Both the position numbers and the translations under genes were made by a program. DNA of 64,000 nt from SZUA-37 sp964472525 (GTDB lineage Bacteria > Pseudomonadota > Gammaproteobacteria > UBA6429 > Thiohalophilaceae): positions 124,001 through 188,000 of the forward strand of contig CAYYLL010000001.1 of assembly GCA_964472525.1 (NCBI GenBank). The letters are read 5' to 3'. How positions within the stretch are numbered: position 1 is the first letter of the stretch; the number at the start of each line of letters is the position of its first letter. The notes below the pieces were generated by a model. The model was not told the origin of the DNA. It saw nothing but the letters and a program-made list of their open reading frames with translations, and made no database searches. Of this stretch, positions 8,978 to 17,534 are shown in pieces.

Positions 8978-10105
8978 TCACATACCTGCAATTTTACTGA
9001 AAGCATTATGTGTTAAATCGCGCAGAGTAGGTAAAAAAGGTTTATGATAAAATTTGATACTGCAATGATCGCATAAAGGGATCTTGTTATTCTGTTGCGC
9101 TTTACCGAACTGACGATGCTTTATATTACCCCATATATCTGCCAAATCCCGATCCTTAACATTACCTAAGTGGTAGTCTTTATAATAAAGGCAGGGTAAC
9201 ACGTTGCCATATGGTGAAATAACAACTTGTGTGGTTGCAAATACACAGGTTTGTTTTGGATAAGTTAATGTTGTCAGGTTTTGAATTGTCAGATTTTCCA
9301 TGTTTTCCATGCTGACATTCATACCTTTATAATGTTCTTTGTTTTTTCGAATACGTTTCAATGTATCAAGTAGTTCTTGTGCTTGCTCGGTAGTATATGC
9401 ATGTGATTTATTATCGGTTGGCATAAAATAGGGTTCAGGTTTGATGGTATTAACGGCTGAGGTCGCAACTGCATCGGTTGTAAATTCACTTATGCCTCTT
9501 ATTAAGTATTCATCTGCACCTGCTTCATGTGCATAATCGGCCAGTGTTTCTAAATGTTTATAGTTTAAAGAAGATACCGTTGTTATACAGGATATGTTTA
9601 GTTTGCCAGTGTTGCCTCTGGCGTTTTTAAATTGTTGAATACTTTTGGTGGTACGATCAAAGTGCCTTTTTATGCCTCGCACCGATTCACCAATTTCTGG
9701 TACTTCATCCAGTGAAAAATAAATAGTACTCAAACCTGCATCAACCAGTTCTTTTACTGTTACATCTTTTAAGCTGCTAGAGTTTGTCGGGAAATAGCTA
9801 TCCATTCCATTGTCACTACAAAATTGAATCATCTTAATCAGTAAATCTTTTCGCAATAAGGCATCGCCGCCAAACATTTCAATACTCTCAACTTTATTTT
9901 TTGCCAGACTTTCGAGTATAGGTTGCCAGTCTTCCCAGGTAAGTTCGTCTTCGATTTTTACAGATCTTTGCCATATATTGCATGCTTTGCAACGGCTAGT
10001 GCAACGGTAAGTAAGAAAAATAATTGCATCGGTTGGGGTATATGTGTAGGAATAATAAGACTTCTGAATTCCGCGTTTTAAAGTACTAATCGTATATTCA
10101 AACAT
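8978..10105 (-). CDS. Radical SAM/SPASM-domain protein
   Basis: 375 residues. The cluster motif C-x3-C-x2-C is at Cys35, Cys39 and Cys42 (YRCTSRCKAC), followed by the radical SAM barrel with GGDALL at about residue 80. A C-terminal SPASM-type region (about 285-350) has CVFATTQVVISPYGNVLPCLYYKDYHLGN and CDHCS, which would bind one or more auxiliary iron-sulfur clusters. Such proteins act on peptides, lipids or sugar-nucleotide substrates; none can be assigned here. It lies between the acyltransferase and the formyltransferase genes with gaps of 26 and 14 bases, so the three are probably one pathway. Confidence 0.85.
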   Translation of the reverse strand: MFEYTISTLKRGIQKSYYSYTYTPTDAIIFLTYRCTSRCKACNIWQRSVKIEDELTWEDWQPILESLAKNKVESIEMFGGDALLRKDLLIKMIQFCSDNGMDSYFPTNSSSLKDVTVKELVDAGLSTIYFSLDEVPEIGESVRGIKRHFDRTTKSIQQFKNARGNTGKLNISCITTVSSLNYKHLETLADYAHEAGADEYLIRGISEFTTDAVATSAVNTIKPEPYFMPTDNKSHAYTTEQAQELLDTLKRIRKNKEHYKGMNVSMENMENLTIQNLTTLTYPKQTCVFATTQVVISPYGNVLPCLYYKDYHLGNVKDRDLADIWGNIKHRQFGKAQQNNKIPLCDHCSIKFYHKPFLPTLRDLTHNAFSKIAGM

Positions 10106-10131
10106 GTTGAGTCTCGAATTTTAATTATGCA

Positions 10132-11295
10132 TTAGTGGATAGGACTTATTTTTTTAAAAGATGCTTGCTTAGTATCTATCTTTTCGTGATTGTTTAGCAG
10201 CTTAACCTTTATATACCTGGCGATGGGTACCATATGGTTTTCAATAAAATGCAATGAATTTGCTTTTATAGTATGTGAAAAAACTTCAATGGTGTAATGT
10301 TCTTTATGAACATTGGACCAATTATTCAGATACCAGTAGTTATCTGCACAAGTGTAATATTCGGTTGCCTGTTGTTCATCAAACAAATGTTTGAGTACGG
10401 TATACTCAAGAATTGAGCCAGGGGAGTACTTTTTATATTTATCATCGTAATCGGCTCTAATTGGATAAACAATATTATTAAAGGTGACATGAAATTCGTA
10501 TGCAACCGGGAACGCTTTTTTTCTAAGAATCCATACCTGTATCTGTTTATTTACACCAAATGTTTCAACAAGATCAAATAAAAATTTCTTTCCCTTTGTG
10601 TCAGAACCTAAATCACTTTTTATACTTGCCTTCCAGCTCTTCTTAGAAATCTCAATAATCTCGTTTAATACAGGATTATCAACAGAGGTAATGTTTTCAC
10701 ATTTAATACTAAAGTCTGGTTCCTTCTTAAATCGATTCAATTTATTATGAATGCTTTTATGAAATTTACGTGATCTCTGTTTAAAAAAGGTTTCCCATTC
10801 ACCTGATATATTAATTGAAGGTGTTATTAAATTATCTTTTATAACGGTATTGTAATTTTTGTTGATTGCAGGGCTAACAAGACAAGCGTAAGTTAGACTG
10901 GTTTTGGGCAGTTTCGAAAAAATAATTAGATCATTTTTGCTTTCCTTAAAAATTAGTTTGAGGGCTTGAATTATTTTTTCAACGGTTAGCGCACTATCAT
11001 AAATAAGATCACTGTATGGAGAATGTCCATCTGACAATAAATGCAGTTGTTGAACTGGAATACCTCGGTAAGTTGATTTTTCTTCATAAAATGGTGCAAT
11101 GACAATTAATTTTTCTGCATCGTAGATACAAAAAATACGTAAAGTTTTATTATGATTAAATTCTTTCCACCATGCCGTTACCCATCCATGGGTTAGAGGT
11201 AATGGCGCAGGCTTCTTAGAAGATAAAAGATTATCCCATTGGTTTTGGAACTCATGAAATTGATTGAGTTTAGTAATTTTTGTTAAATACATCAT
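10132..11295 (-). CDS. CelD/FemAB-like GNAT acyltransferase
   Basis: 387 residues in the pattern of the CelD/BcsL acyltransferase family: N-terminal half with LTHGWVTAWWKEF and FAPFYEE-like segments, then a C-terminal GNAT fold with AYEFHVTFNNIVYPIRADYDDKYKKYSPG. Proteins of this kind occur widely in EPS and exosortase-linked loci and are thought to transfer acyl or aminoacyl groups. First gene of the reverse operon with the radical SAM protein and the formyltransferase. A second member of the same family is at 51226. Substrate unknown. Confidence 0.75.
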   Translation of the reverse strand: MMYLTKITKLNQFHEFQNQWDNLLSSKKPAPLPLTHGWVTAWWKEFNHNKTLRIFCIYDAEKLIVIAPFYEEKSTYRGIPVQQLHLLSDGHSPYSDLIYDSALTVEKIIQALKLIFKESKNDLIIFSKLPKTSLTYACLVSPAINKNYNTVIKDNLITPSINISGEWETFFKQRSRKFHKSIHNKLNRFKKEPDFSIKCENITSVDNPVLNEIIEISKKSWKASIKSDLGSDTKGKKFLFDLVETFGVNKQIQVWILRKKAFPVAYEFHVTFNNIVYPIRADYDDKYKKYSPGSILEYTVLKHLFDEQQATEYYTCADNYWYLNNWSNVHKEHYTIEVFSHTIKANSLHFIENHMVPIARYIKVKLLNNHEKIDTKQASFKKISPIH

Positions 11296-11549
11296 TCAGT
11301 AAGTACCGAGTTTAATATGGTGAGCTCTTAGCTACATAACACCGAAACTATTCGGGTAAAGACACTACTTTTATTGTGGGATAATGCTCTTTGAAATGTA
11401 TTGATCTTCATCAAGTGAATACTTAAATTTAGGGTATATTTAGATAAGATTTAGCTTAAAATGCGTTGTTTCAATTAGGTATCTGAAGGCTCCATTGGAA
11501 GTTTAGAATCGATAAAAGGGATAAAATCCTTGATTTACGGCTCAAATAA

Positions 11550-11716
11550 CAGGTATCGACTGAAAAACAGGCATTACAAGCGAATTCAGGCTTGAGAAAT
11601 AAGAAAATAAGCTTTAAAATCCGCGCACTACGTTACATCAAAGTTCTTTTATTAGCACACTGGGTGCTGATGAAGGGAATGCAGAATCAAACTGTGGCCG
11701 TGCGTACGCGATTTAT
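11550..11716 (+). pseudogene. Decayed second copy of the thrS 3' end
   Basis: Read in the frame of 11592, the segment has EKQALQANSGLRNKKISFKIR (start about 11562) and later NQTVAVRTR (ending 11709-11711). The intact thrS has KEQGLRVNTDLRNEKIGFKIR and NGTVAVRTR at the matching places (about 5737-5880). Between them the remnant has small indels and lost residues, and an in-frame TAA lies at 11547. It ends about 50 bases before infC, where the thrS end lies in other Gammaproteobacteria. It is best read as the displaced original thrS end left when the 6.0-11.5 kb block was inserted. The rest of the gap (11296-11549) shows nothing recognisable. Confidence 0.75.
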
Positions 11717-11764
11717 TGAACAAAAATCGTGTCACACGGCCGTAGTCATTTGGAGGAATAAGGT

Positions 11765-12280
11765 ATCGCAACAAAGACAACACGCATCAATGAGGATATT
11801 CGAGTACCTGAGGTACGGGTTATTGATGATGAAGGAGAACAGGCCGGTATTTTAACTATTGCCGAAGCACTGAAGCTGGCGGAAAGTAAAGAGCTAGATT
11901 TAGTCGAAGTTTCTCCCGATGCCAAACCACCGGTTTGCCGCGTTATGGACCATGGTAAGTTCTTATTTGAAGAAAATAAGCGCAAACATGCGGCAAAGAA
12001 GAAGCAAAAACAGGTTCAGGTGAAGGAAGTTAAATTCCGTCCCGGAACCGAAGAAGGGGATTATCAGGTAAAACTACGCAACCTGATACGTTTCCTTGGT
12101 AATGGAGATCGAGCCAAAGTGACTTTACGTTTTCGTGGTCGCGAAATGGCTCACCAGGACTTGGGCATGAAGTTATTAAAACGTGTTCAGGCAGACCTGG
12201 AAGAACTCGGCACTGTCGAACAATTTCCAAGAATGGAAGGTCGGCAAATGGTGATGGTTCTTTCTCCGAAGAAGAAGTAA
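11765..12280 (+). CDS. infC: Translation initiation factor IF-3 (AUC start codon)
   Basis: Binds the 30S subunit, prevents early 50S joining and checks initiator tRNA pairing. In the infC frame, homology extends well upstream of the first ATG (11945): TRINEDIRVPEVRVIDDEGEQ is the standard IF-3 N-terminus. The only possible start is ATC at 11765, eight bases after a strong GGAGG (11752-11756); an in-frame TAA precedes it at 11759-11761. Rare AUU/AUC starts are a known hallmark of infC and underlie its self-control. Product 171 residues: N-domain to about 75, linker with AAKKKQKQVQVKEVKFRPG, C-domain ending MVLSPKKK. Confidence 0.96.
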   Translation: MATKTTRINEDIRVPEVRVIDDEGEQAGILTIAEALKLAESKELDLVEVSPDAKPPVCRVMDHGKFLFEENKRKHAAKKKQKQVQVKEVKFRPGTEEGDYQVKLRNLIRFLGNGDRAKVTLRFRGREMAHQDLGMKLLKRVQADLEELGTVEQFPRMEGRQMVMVLSPKKK

Positions 12281-12300
12281 CTAAAAATAATTTTAGTTAC
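12277..12300 (+). promoter_or_regulatory. Hairpin spanning the infC stop codon
   Basis: A perfect 10-bp inverted repeat GTAACTAAAA / TTTTAGTTAC with a 4-base loop (ATAA) begins at the infC stop codon and ends 34 bases before rpmI. It has no following T-run, so it is not a standard terminator. In E. coli this interval takes part in L20-mediated translational control of rpmI-rplT; a similar or processing role is possible but not shown. Confidence 0.5.
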
Positions 12301-12334
12301 ATAATTTAAACTTAAGAATGCGGAGTATCTAACG

Positions 12335-12532
12335 ATGCCAAAGATTAAAAGTAATAGTGGCGCGGCAAAACGTTTTAAGCGAACAGCTTCTGGCGGATTC
12401 AAGCGTGCCCAGTCTCACAAAAGACATATCCTTACCAAAAAGAGTACTAAGCGTAAGCGTCAGCTACGTAGTATCCTGCAAGTAAATGCAGCCGATGCAG
12501 CCTCAGTACGTCAAATGTTACCTTATAGTTAA
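12335..12532 (+). CDS. rpmI: 50S ribosomal protein L35
   Basis: 65 residues, the full length of L35. The protein is highly basic, with the family signature MPKIKSNSGAAKRFK at the start and HKRHILTKKSTKRKRQLR in the middle. Structural component of the large ribosomal subunit. It starts at an ATG 54 bases after infC and lies 15 bases before rplT, the standard arrangement of the infC-rpmI-rplT operon. Confidence 0.98.
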   Translation: MPKIKSNSGAAKRFKRTASGGFKRAQSHKRHILTKKSTKRKRQLRSILQVNAADAASVRQMLPYS

Positions 12533-12547
12533 GGGAGTTAAGCGAAT

Positions 12548-12901
12548 ATGCCTAGAGTAAAACGTGGTGTGACCGCTCATGCGCGTCATAAAAAAATTCT
12601 TGATCAAGCGAAGGGCTATAAAGGCCGTCGTAAAAATGTATTTCGTGTAGCGACACAGGCAGTTACTAAAGCCGGTCAATATGCGTATCGTGATCGTCGT
12701 CAACGTAAGCGTCAATTCCGTGCTTTATGGATTGCGCGTATCAATGCGGCAGCACGCATCAATGGTTTAACCTATAGCCGTTTCATTAATGGTTTAAAGA
12801 AAGGCGCGATTGAAATCGACCGTAAAGTACTGGCCGATATTGCTGTCTTTGACGCAGCCGCTTTTGCAGCCATTGCAGAACAAGCTAAAGCCAATCTGTA
12901 A
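12548..12901 (+). CDS. rplT: 50S ribosomal protein L20
   Basis: 117 residues, full length. It has the L20 signatures MPRVKRGVTAHARHKKILDQAKGYKGRRKNVFR-type N-terminus and YAYRDRRQRKRQFRALWIARINAA in the centre. It binds 23S rRNA early in 50S assembly and in E. coli also represses its own operon. Followed by a strong terminator at 12949. Confidence 0.98.
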   Translation: MPRVKRGVTAHARHKKILDQAKGYKGRRKNVFRVATQAVTKAGQYAYRDRRQRKRQFRALWIARINAAARINGLTYSRFINGLKKGAIEIDRKVLADIAVFDAAAFAAIAEQAKANL

Positions 12902-12948
12902 CTACTGCAACCACCTTAATCATTGATTAAGATTGGTAAGCAGACTCT

Positions 12949-12985
12949 AAAAGGGAGGCTTTGCTAAAGCCTCCCTTTTTGTTTT
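12949..12985 (+). terminator. Rho-independent terminator between rplT and pheS
   Basis: Stem AAAAGGGAGGCTTT (12949-12962) pairs perfectly with AAAGCCTCCCTTTT (12966-12979) around a 3-base loop, and the arm runs into a T-rich tract (TTTTTGTTTTT). It ends the infC-rpmI-rplT transcript, or attenuates it before pheS. No pheM-like leader peptide rich in phenylalanine is visible between rplT and pheS, so regulation like that of E. coli pheST is not apparent. An alternative anti-terminator fold was not found by eye. Confidence 0.9.
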
Positions 12986-13010
12986 TAAAAATTAATAAAA
13001 GAAGTCAAAC

Positions 13011-14033
13011 GTGCAAGCAGAACTCGATAAACTGATTAGCAATGCAACAGACGCCATTGCATCCGTGACCGATGTAAAAGCACTCGATGATATCCGAGTG
13101 CAATATTTAGGCAAAAAAGGTGAAATCACTTCACGCATGAAACAACTCGGCTCGTTGTCAGCCGAAGAACGACCCAAAGCCGGGCAGGTGATTAATCAGG
13201 CCAAGCAACAGGTACAGCAAGCGCTTGAAGCTAAAAAAACAGAATTAGAAACAGCGCTGTTAAATAAAAAGCTTTCCTCTGAGAAAGTAGATGTGACCTT
13301 GCCCGGGCGTTCTATGCCTGCCGGTGGGTTACACCCAGTAACACGCACCATGCAGCGTATTGAAAAATTATTTTCCCAAATGGGTTTTAGTTCAGCTGTT
13401 GGTCCTGAAATTGAAGACGATTACCACAATTTCGAAGCGCTCAACATTCCCGAATCGCATCCGGCAAGGGCGATGCACGATACGTTTTATTTTAATGATA
13501 ATACTGTACTGCGTACCCATACTTCCCCCGTACAAATTCGGGTAATGGAACAAACTGAACCGCCTATTCGGGTTATTGCGCCAGGGCGTGTTTATCGTTG
13601 TGATTCGGATATTACCCATACGCCGATGTTTCATCAGGTCGAAGGTTTGGTTGTGGATGAAAAAGTCACTTTTTCAGACTTAAAGGCACTCCTTATCGAC
13701 TTTTTGCAATTATTTTTTGAACATGAAGATTTAAAAGTGCGTTTTCGGCCATCTTACTTTCCATTTACCGAGCCATCTGCTGAGGCCGACATTCAATGTG
13801 TTATGTGTAGTGGGGATGGCTGTCGTGTTTGTAGTCATACCGGTTGGATAGAAGTATTAGGCTGCGGCATGGTACATCCGAATGTCTTTAAATCGGTTAA
13901 ATACGATACCGAAAAATATACCGGTTTGGCTTTTGGAATGGGAATCGAACGTTTAGCTATGATGCGCTATGGCGTGAATGATTTACGTTTGTTTTATGAA
14001 AATGATGTGCGGTTTTTAAAGCAGTTTAAATAA
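13011..14033 (+). CDS. pheS: Phenylalanyl-tRNA synthetase alpha subunit
   Basis: 340 residues starting at GTG 13011; homology begins right after the start. N-terminal coiled coil (about 1-90), then the class II catalytic core: motif 1 region VTRTMQRIEKLFSQMGF, motif 2 with RVYRCDSDITHTPMFHQVEG, and motif 3 with GLAFGMGIERLAMMRYG. It forms the alpha2-beta2 enzyme with PheT. The phenylalanine-binding alanine/glycine position in FGMG is as usual. pheT follows 156 bases later, separated by a palindromic dispersed repeat, which is a longer gap than usual. Confidence 0.98.
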   Translation: MQAELDKLISNATDAIASVTDVKALDDIRVQYLGKKGEITSRMKQLGSLSAEERPKAGQVINQAKQQVQQALEAKKTELETALLNKKLSSEKVDVTLPGRSMPAGGLHPVTRTMQRIEKLFSQMGFSSAVGPEIEDDYHNFEALNIPESHPARAMHDTFYFNDNTVLRTHTSPVQIRVMEQTEPPIRVIAPGRVYRCDSDITHTPMFHQVEGLVVDEKVTFSDLKALLIDFLQLFFEHEDLKVRFRPSYFPFTEPSAEADIQCVMCSGDGCRVCSHTGWIEVLGCGMVHPNVFKSVKYDTEKYTGLAFGMGIERLAMMRYGVNDLRLFYENDVRFLKQFK

Positions 14034-14039
14034 ATAACG

Positions 14040-14120
14040 GTCATTGCGAGCGATAGCGTGGCAATCTTGTTGAATCTACCCCTTGCTAATCAAGATTGCC
14101 GCGCTATCGCTCGCAATGAC
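14040..14120. repeat. Palindromic dispersed repeat (type C)
   Basis: A 30-base left arm beginning GTCATTGCGAGCGATAGCG and a right arm ending CGCTATCGCTCGCAATGAC form a long imperfect hairpin around about 21 bases. Related copies lie at 21149-21178 (half), 21570-21675 (full) and 52535-52556 (part). It resembles the small non-coding palindromic repeats scattered between genes in many bacterial genomes. It sits in the pheS-pheT gap, so it would be transcribed and may affect mRNA ends. Confidence 0.85.
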
Positions 14121-14189
14121 AAATAATTCAGTTTTATCTTTCATCCTTCGTGTCCGTTGTGTCCGTGGTGGTTAAAAAAGGTTTTAAAA

Positions 14190-16583
14190 ATGAAATTTAG
14201 TGAACAATGGTTGCGTGAATGGGTTAACCCCGACATTGATACGGCAACATTACAAGAACAACTCACCATGGCAGGTCTGGAAGTAGACGGTTGTGAACCG
14301 GTGGCCGGTACTTTTACTAAAGTCGTTGTGGCTGAAGTGTTAGAGGTTACTAAGCACCCTGACGCGGACAAACTCAATGTTTGTCGTGTGAATGTGGGCA
14401 ATACCGAACCGCTGCAAATCGTTTGTGGTGCAGCCAATGTACGCGTGGGCTTAAAAGTGCCTGCGGCTTTGGTGGGGGCAAAACTTCCCGGTGATTTTAA
14501 AATTAAAAAATCAAAATTACGTGGTGAGCCTTCGCATGGCATGTTGTGTTCTACCAAAGAGCTGGGTTTAGAAGATCAGGCTGATGGCTTAATGGAGCTT
14601 CCCAATGAGGCGCCCATTGGCACACCGATTGAAGATTATTTAAAATTAAACGACGTGAGCATCGAACTAGACTTAACCCCTAACCGTGGTGATTGTTTGA
14701 GTATTGCCGGTATTGCACGAGAAGTGGGCGTTTTAAATGACGCAAATGTTAATGAGCTTAAAATAGACCCTGTAAAAACCAGTATCAAAGATACTTTCAA
14801 AGTAACGGTTAAAGCCGAGCAAGCTTGTCCGCATTATGTTGGGCGAGTCATTAAAAATGTTAACCCAACGGCAACAACACCGTTATGGATGCAAGAAAAA
14901 TTACGCCGCAGTGGCCATCGTAGTTTAGGTCCTTTGGTGGATGTCACTAATTATGTGTTGCTCGAACTAGGGCAACCAATGCATGCCTTTGATTTGGATA
15001 AACTCAGCGAAGAAATTATTATTCGAGAAGCCGGGCCAAAAGAAAAAATCGAATTACTCGATGGCCAACAGGTAAAACTGATAGAAGGCAGCTTGCTGAT
15101 TACCGATACCAGTGGGTCGATAGCCATTGCCGGTATTATGGGCGGAGCAAGCACGGCTGTGTCGGACGATACCCAAAACATCTTTTTAGAAAGTGCTTTC
15201 TTTACCCCGATTAAGCTTGCCGGTCAGGCGCGTGGTTATGGTTTGCATACCGATTCCTCACACCGTTTTGAACGTGGTGTTTCGTTTGAGCTGCAAGTGG
15301 ATGCCATTGAACGCGCAACGGCACTTTTGCTTGAAATAGTCGGCGGTGAAGCAGGGCCATTAACCGAGCTGACATCTCAAAAGTATCTACCAGTTCGAGC
15401 CGCAGTAAAACTTCGTTTAGAAAGACTGTCTAGAGTATTGGGAGTTTCCTTTGAGCCTGTTTTTGTTGAAACTTGCTTACTAAATTTAGGTATGAATTTT
15501 AAAACTACCCGTGATGGTTGGGATGTGACACCACCAGCTGCGCGTTTTGACATTGAAATAGAAGAAGATTTAATCGAAGAAATAGGGCGAATCTACGGTT
15601 ACGACAATATTCCGCGAACAAGACCGGCTTCCATTATTAAAATGAGCCCAGTTGCCGAATCACAGGTTGGGATGGCGCTGGTACGCCAAACATTGGTTGA
15701 CCGAGGCTTTTATGAAGCCATTACTTACAGCTTTATTGACCCGTCGCTACAAGCCATTGTCGACCCCGAAAGCGAAGCTATTGCCCTTGCCAACCCCATT
15801 TCGGCTGATATGAGCGTAATGAGGACAAATTTATGGGCCGGATTGCTAGATTCTTTGCGATATAACTTGAATCGCCAACAAAATCGGTTATGCTTATTCG
15901 AGTGCGGTCTTAAGTTTTTAAGACAAGACAATGAAATTAAACAAAAATTAGTTGTTGCAGGTGTTTTGAGTGGCGATGTCTACCCAGAACAGTGGGCAGT
16001 TTCAAATCATAAAGTTGATTTTTTTGATACCAAAGGACACGTTGAAGCATTGTTAGGATTAACCGGAAAAGAGCTAGAATTTACTTTTAAAGTCGATTCT
16101 CATCTAGCACTCCACCCGGGTCAATCTGCGGCAATATATTTGACTAAAGGTGGTGAAAATCAACAACCTATCGGTTGGGTTGGAGCGTTACATCCCGAGT
16201 TGAATAAGAAGCTCGGTGTGCCATCCTCAACCTATGTATTTGAGTTAGATGCCAGTATTTTTGAACAGGGCAGCATTCCCGCTTACGCGGCTGTTTCAAA
16301 ATATCCTGCAATTCGCCGCGATTTGGCTATTATTGTTGATAAAGAAATTTCTGCACAAAAAGTCATGGATACCATTCATGCAGCCTGTACGGATATTGTT
16401 CAGGACTTAGAGTTATTTGACGTGTATGAAGGCGAAGGTATTGATTCTGGAAGAAAAAGTCTCGGTTTAGGCTTGACCTTGCAGCATCTTTCCCGCACTC
16501 TTACAGACACTGATGTGGATTCGGAAATACAGAACGTCATCAGTGCGTTAAACGACAAACTTGGGGCAACACTGAGAGATTAA
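14190..16583 (+). CDS. pheT: Phenylalanyl-tRNA synthetase beta subunit
   Basis: 797 residues from the ATG at 14190 (MKFSEQWLREWVNPDID), which matches the usual N-terminus; the upstream in-frame ATG at 14157 would add 11 unrelated residues from a repeat-like stretch. Domains in order: tRNA-binding OB fold (about 40-150), B3/B4 editing region with LDLTPNRGDCLSIAGIARE, B5 region, class II-like core, and a C-terminal ferredoxin-fold anticodon-binding domain (last about 95 residues, VSKYPAIRRDLAIIVD start). Five bases separate it from ihfA. Confidence 0.98.
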   Translation: MKFSEQWLREWVNPDIDTATLQEQLTMAGLEVDGCEPVAGTFTKVVVAEVLEVTKHPDADKLNVCRVNVGNTEPLQIVCGAANVRVGLKVPAALVGAKLPGDFKIKKSKLRGEPSHGMLCSTKELGLEDQADGLMELPNEAPIGTPIEDYLKLNDVSIELDLTPNRGDCLSIAGIAREVGVLNDANVNELKIDPVKTSIKDTFKVTVKAEQACPHYVGRVIKNVNPTATTPLWMQEKLRRSGHRSLGPLVDVTNYVLLELGQPMHAFDLDKLSEEIIIREAGPKEKIELLDGQQVKLIEGSLLITDTSGSIAIAGIMGGASTAVSDDTQNIFLESAFFTPIKLAGQARGYGLHTDSSHRFERGVSFELQVDAIERATALLLEIVGGEAGPLTELTSQKYLPVRAAVKLRLERLSRVLGVSFEPVFVETCLLNLGMNFKTTRDGWDVTPPAARFDIEIEEDLIEEIGRIYGYDNIPRTRPASIIKMSPVAESQVGMALVRQTLVDRGFYEAITYSFIDPSLQAIVDPESEAIALANPISADMSVMRTNLWAGLLDSLRYNLNRQQNRLCLFECGLKFLRQDNEIKQKLVVAGVLSGDVYPEQWAVSNHKVDFFDTKGHVEALLGLTGKELEFTFKVDSHLALHPGQSAAIYLTKGGENQQPIGWVGALHPELNKKLGVPSSTYVFELDASIFEQGSIPAYAAVSKYPAIRRDLAIIVDKEISAQKVMDTIHAACTDIVQDLELFDVYEGEGIDSGRKSLGLGLTLQHLSRTLTDTDVDSEIQNVISALNDKLGATLRD

Positions 16584-16588
16584 ATACC

Positions 16589-16894
16589 ATGGCGCTAACG
16601 AAAGCCGACATGGCAGAACGTTTGTTTGAAGAACTTGGGTTAAACAAACGTGAGGCAAAAGAAATCGTCGAAATGTTTTTTGAGCAAGTCCGAGCGGCAC
16701 TCGAAAACGGACAACAAGTGAAACTTTCGGGTTTTGGTAACTTTGACCTGCGCGATAAAAAACAGCGTCCGGGTCGAAACCCTAAAACCGGAGAAGAAAT
16801 TCCAATTACAGCCCGTCGAGTGGTAACATTCCGACCTGGCCAAAAACTAAAGGCACGCGTAGAAGCATATGCTGGAACCCAGTCACAACAATGA
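16589..16894 (+). CDS. ihfA: Integration host factor alpha subunit
   Basis: 101 residues, the usual length. HU/IHF fold with MALTKADMAERLFEELGLNKREAK at the start, the FGNF core motif, and the beta-arm tip RPGRNPKTGEEIPITARRV that contains the intercalating proline. It forms a heterodimer with IhfB and sharply bends DNA in recombination, replication and transcription. It is in the conserved position after pheT and its end overlaps the MerR gene by 26 bases. Confidence 0.98.
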   Translation: MALTKADMAERLFEELGLNKREAKEIVEMFFEQVRAALENGQQVKLSGFGNFDLRDKKQRPGRNPKTGEEIPITARRVVTFRPGQKLKARVEAYAGTQSQQ

Positions 16895-17225
16895 ACTACC
16901 GGTAATACCGGGCAAGCGTTATTTTACCATTGGCGAAGTCAGCGAACTTTGTAACGTAAAACCGCATGTATTACGTTATTGGGAACAGGAATTTCCTCAG
17001 TTAAAACCGGTTAAACGTCGCGGCAATCGTCGTTATTATCAACGCCAAGACGTGTTGATGATCCGTGAAATTCGTAGCTTACTTTATGAGCAAGGCTATA
17101 CCATCGGCGGGGCACGTTTACAGCTGTCCGAAGAACAGTCGAAGGGCGGTAAATCCTTCGATCCTCAAGTGATAAAACACTTAAGAATGGAACTTGAAGA
17201 AGTAATGGATATTCTCCAAGATTAA
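16869..17225 (+). CDS. MerR-family transcriptional regulator
   Basis: 118 residues. Winged helix-turn-helix with YFTIGEVSELCNVKPHVLRYWEQEFPQLKP (about 17-46) followed by the wing NRRYYQRQDV and a short coiled coil at the C-terminus. No metal-binding cysteine set is present, so it is not a metal sensor of the MerR/CueR type. The same small regulator follows ihfA in many Gammaproteobacteria, usually before tRNA-Pro as here; its targets are unknown to me. Confidence 0.93.
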   Translation: MLEPSHNNELPVIPGKRYFTIGEVSELCNVKPHVLRYWEQEFPQLKPVKRRGNRRYYQRQDVLMIREIRSLLYEQGYTIGGARLQLSEEQSKGGKSFDPQVIKHLRMELEEVMDILQD

Positions 17226-17318
17226 TCGAAAGGTTACGGTTTATATTTACACCCTTCTAGGGTAAGATTCACCACCTTTGTTGGTTCCCCCTTCAAAAAT
17301 TGAAAACCCACTTTAAAA

Positions 17319-17396
<78 letters not shown>

Positions 17397-17534
17397 TTAA
17401 AATATTGTTTTTTATTACCACAGGAATATTATGCGTTTTATTACTCCGTTCGATGGATAGAGTTATAATTAATGATTACTTCGGTATCATGTTTATTACG
17501 TCTAAATATTGATGAGTAACAATTAGGGAAGTTT

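Noticed and set aside
11592..11855. An 87-codon open frame before infC
   Set aside because: Its first half aligns with the end of ThrRS and the rest runs into infC in another frame. It starts at TTG without a ribosome-binding site. Treated as a thrS remnant, not a gene.
12902..13010. pheM-like leader peptide and attenuation before pheS
   Set aside because: The terminator hairpin is there, but no small frame rich in phenylalanine and no alternative stem could be seen.
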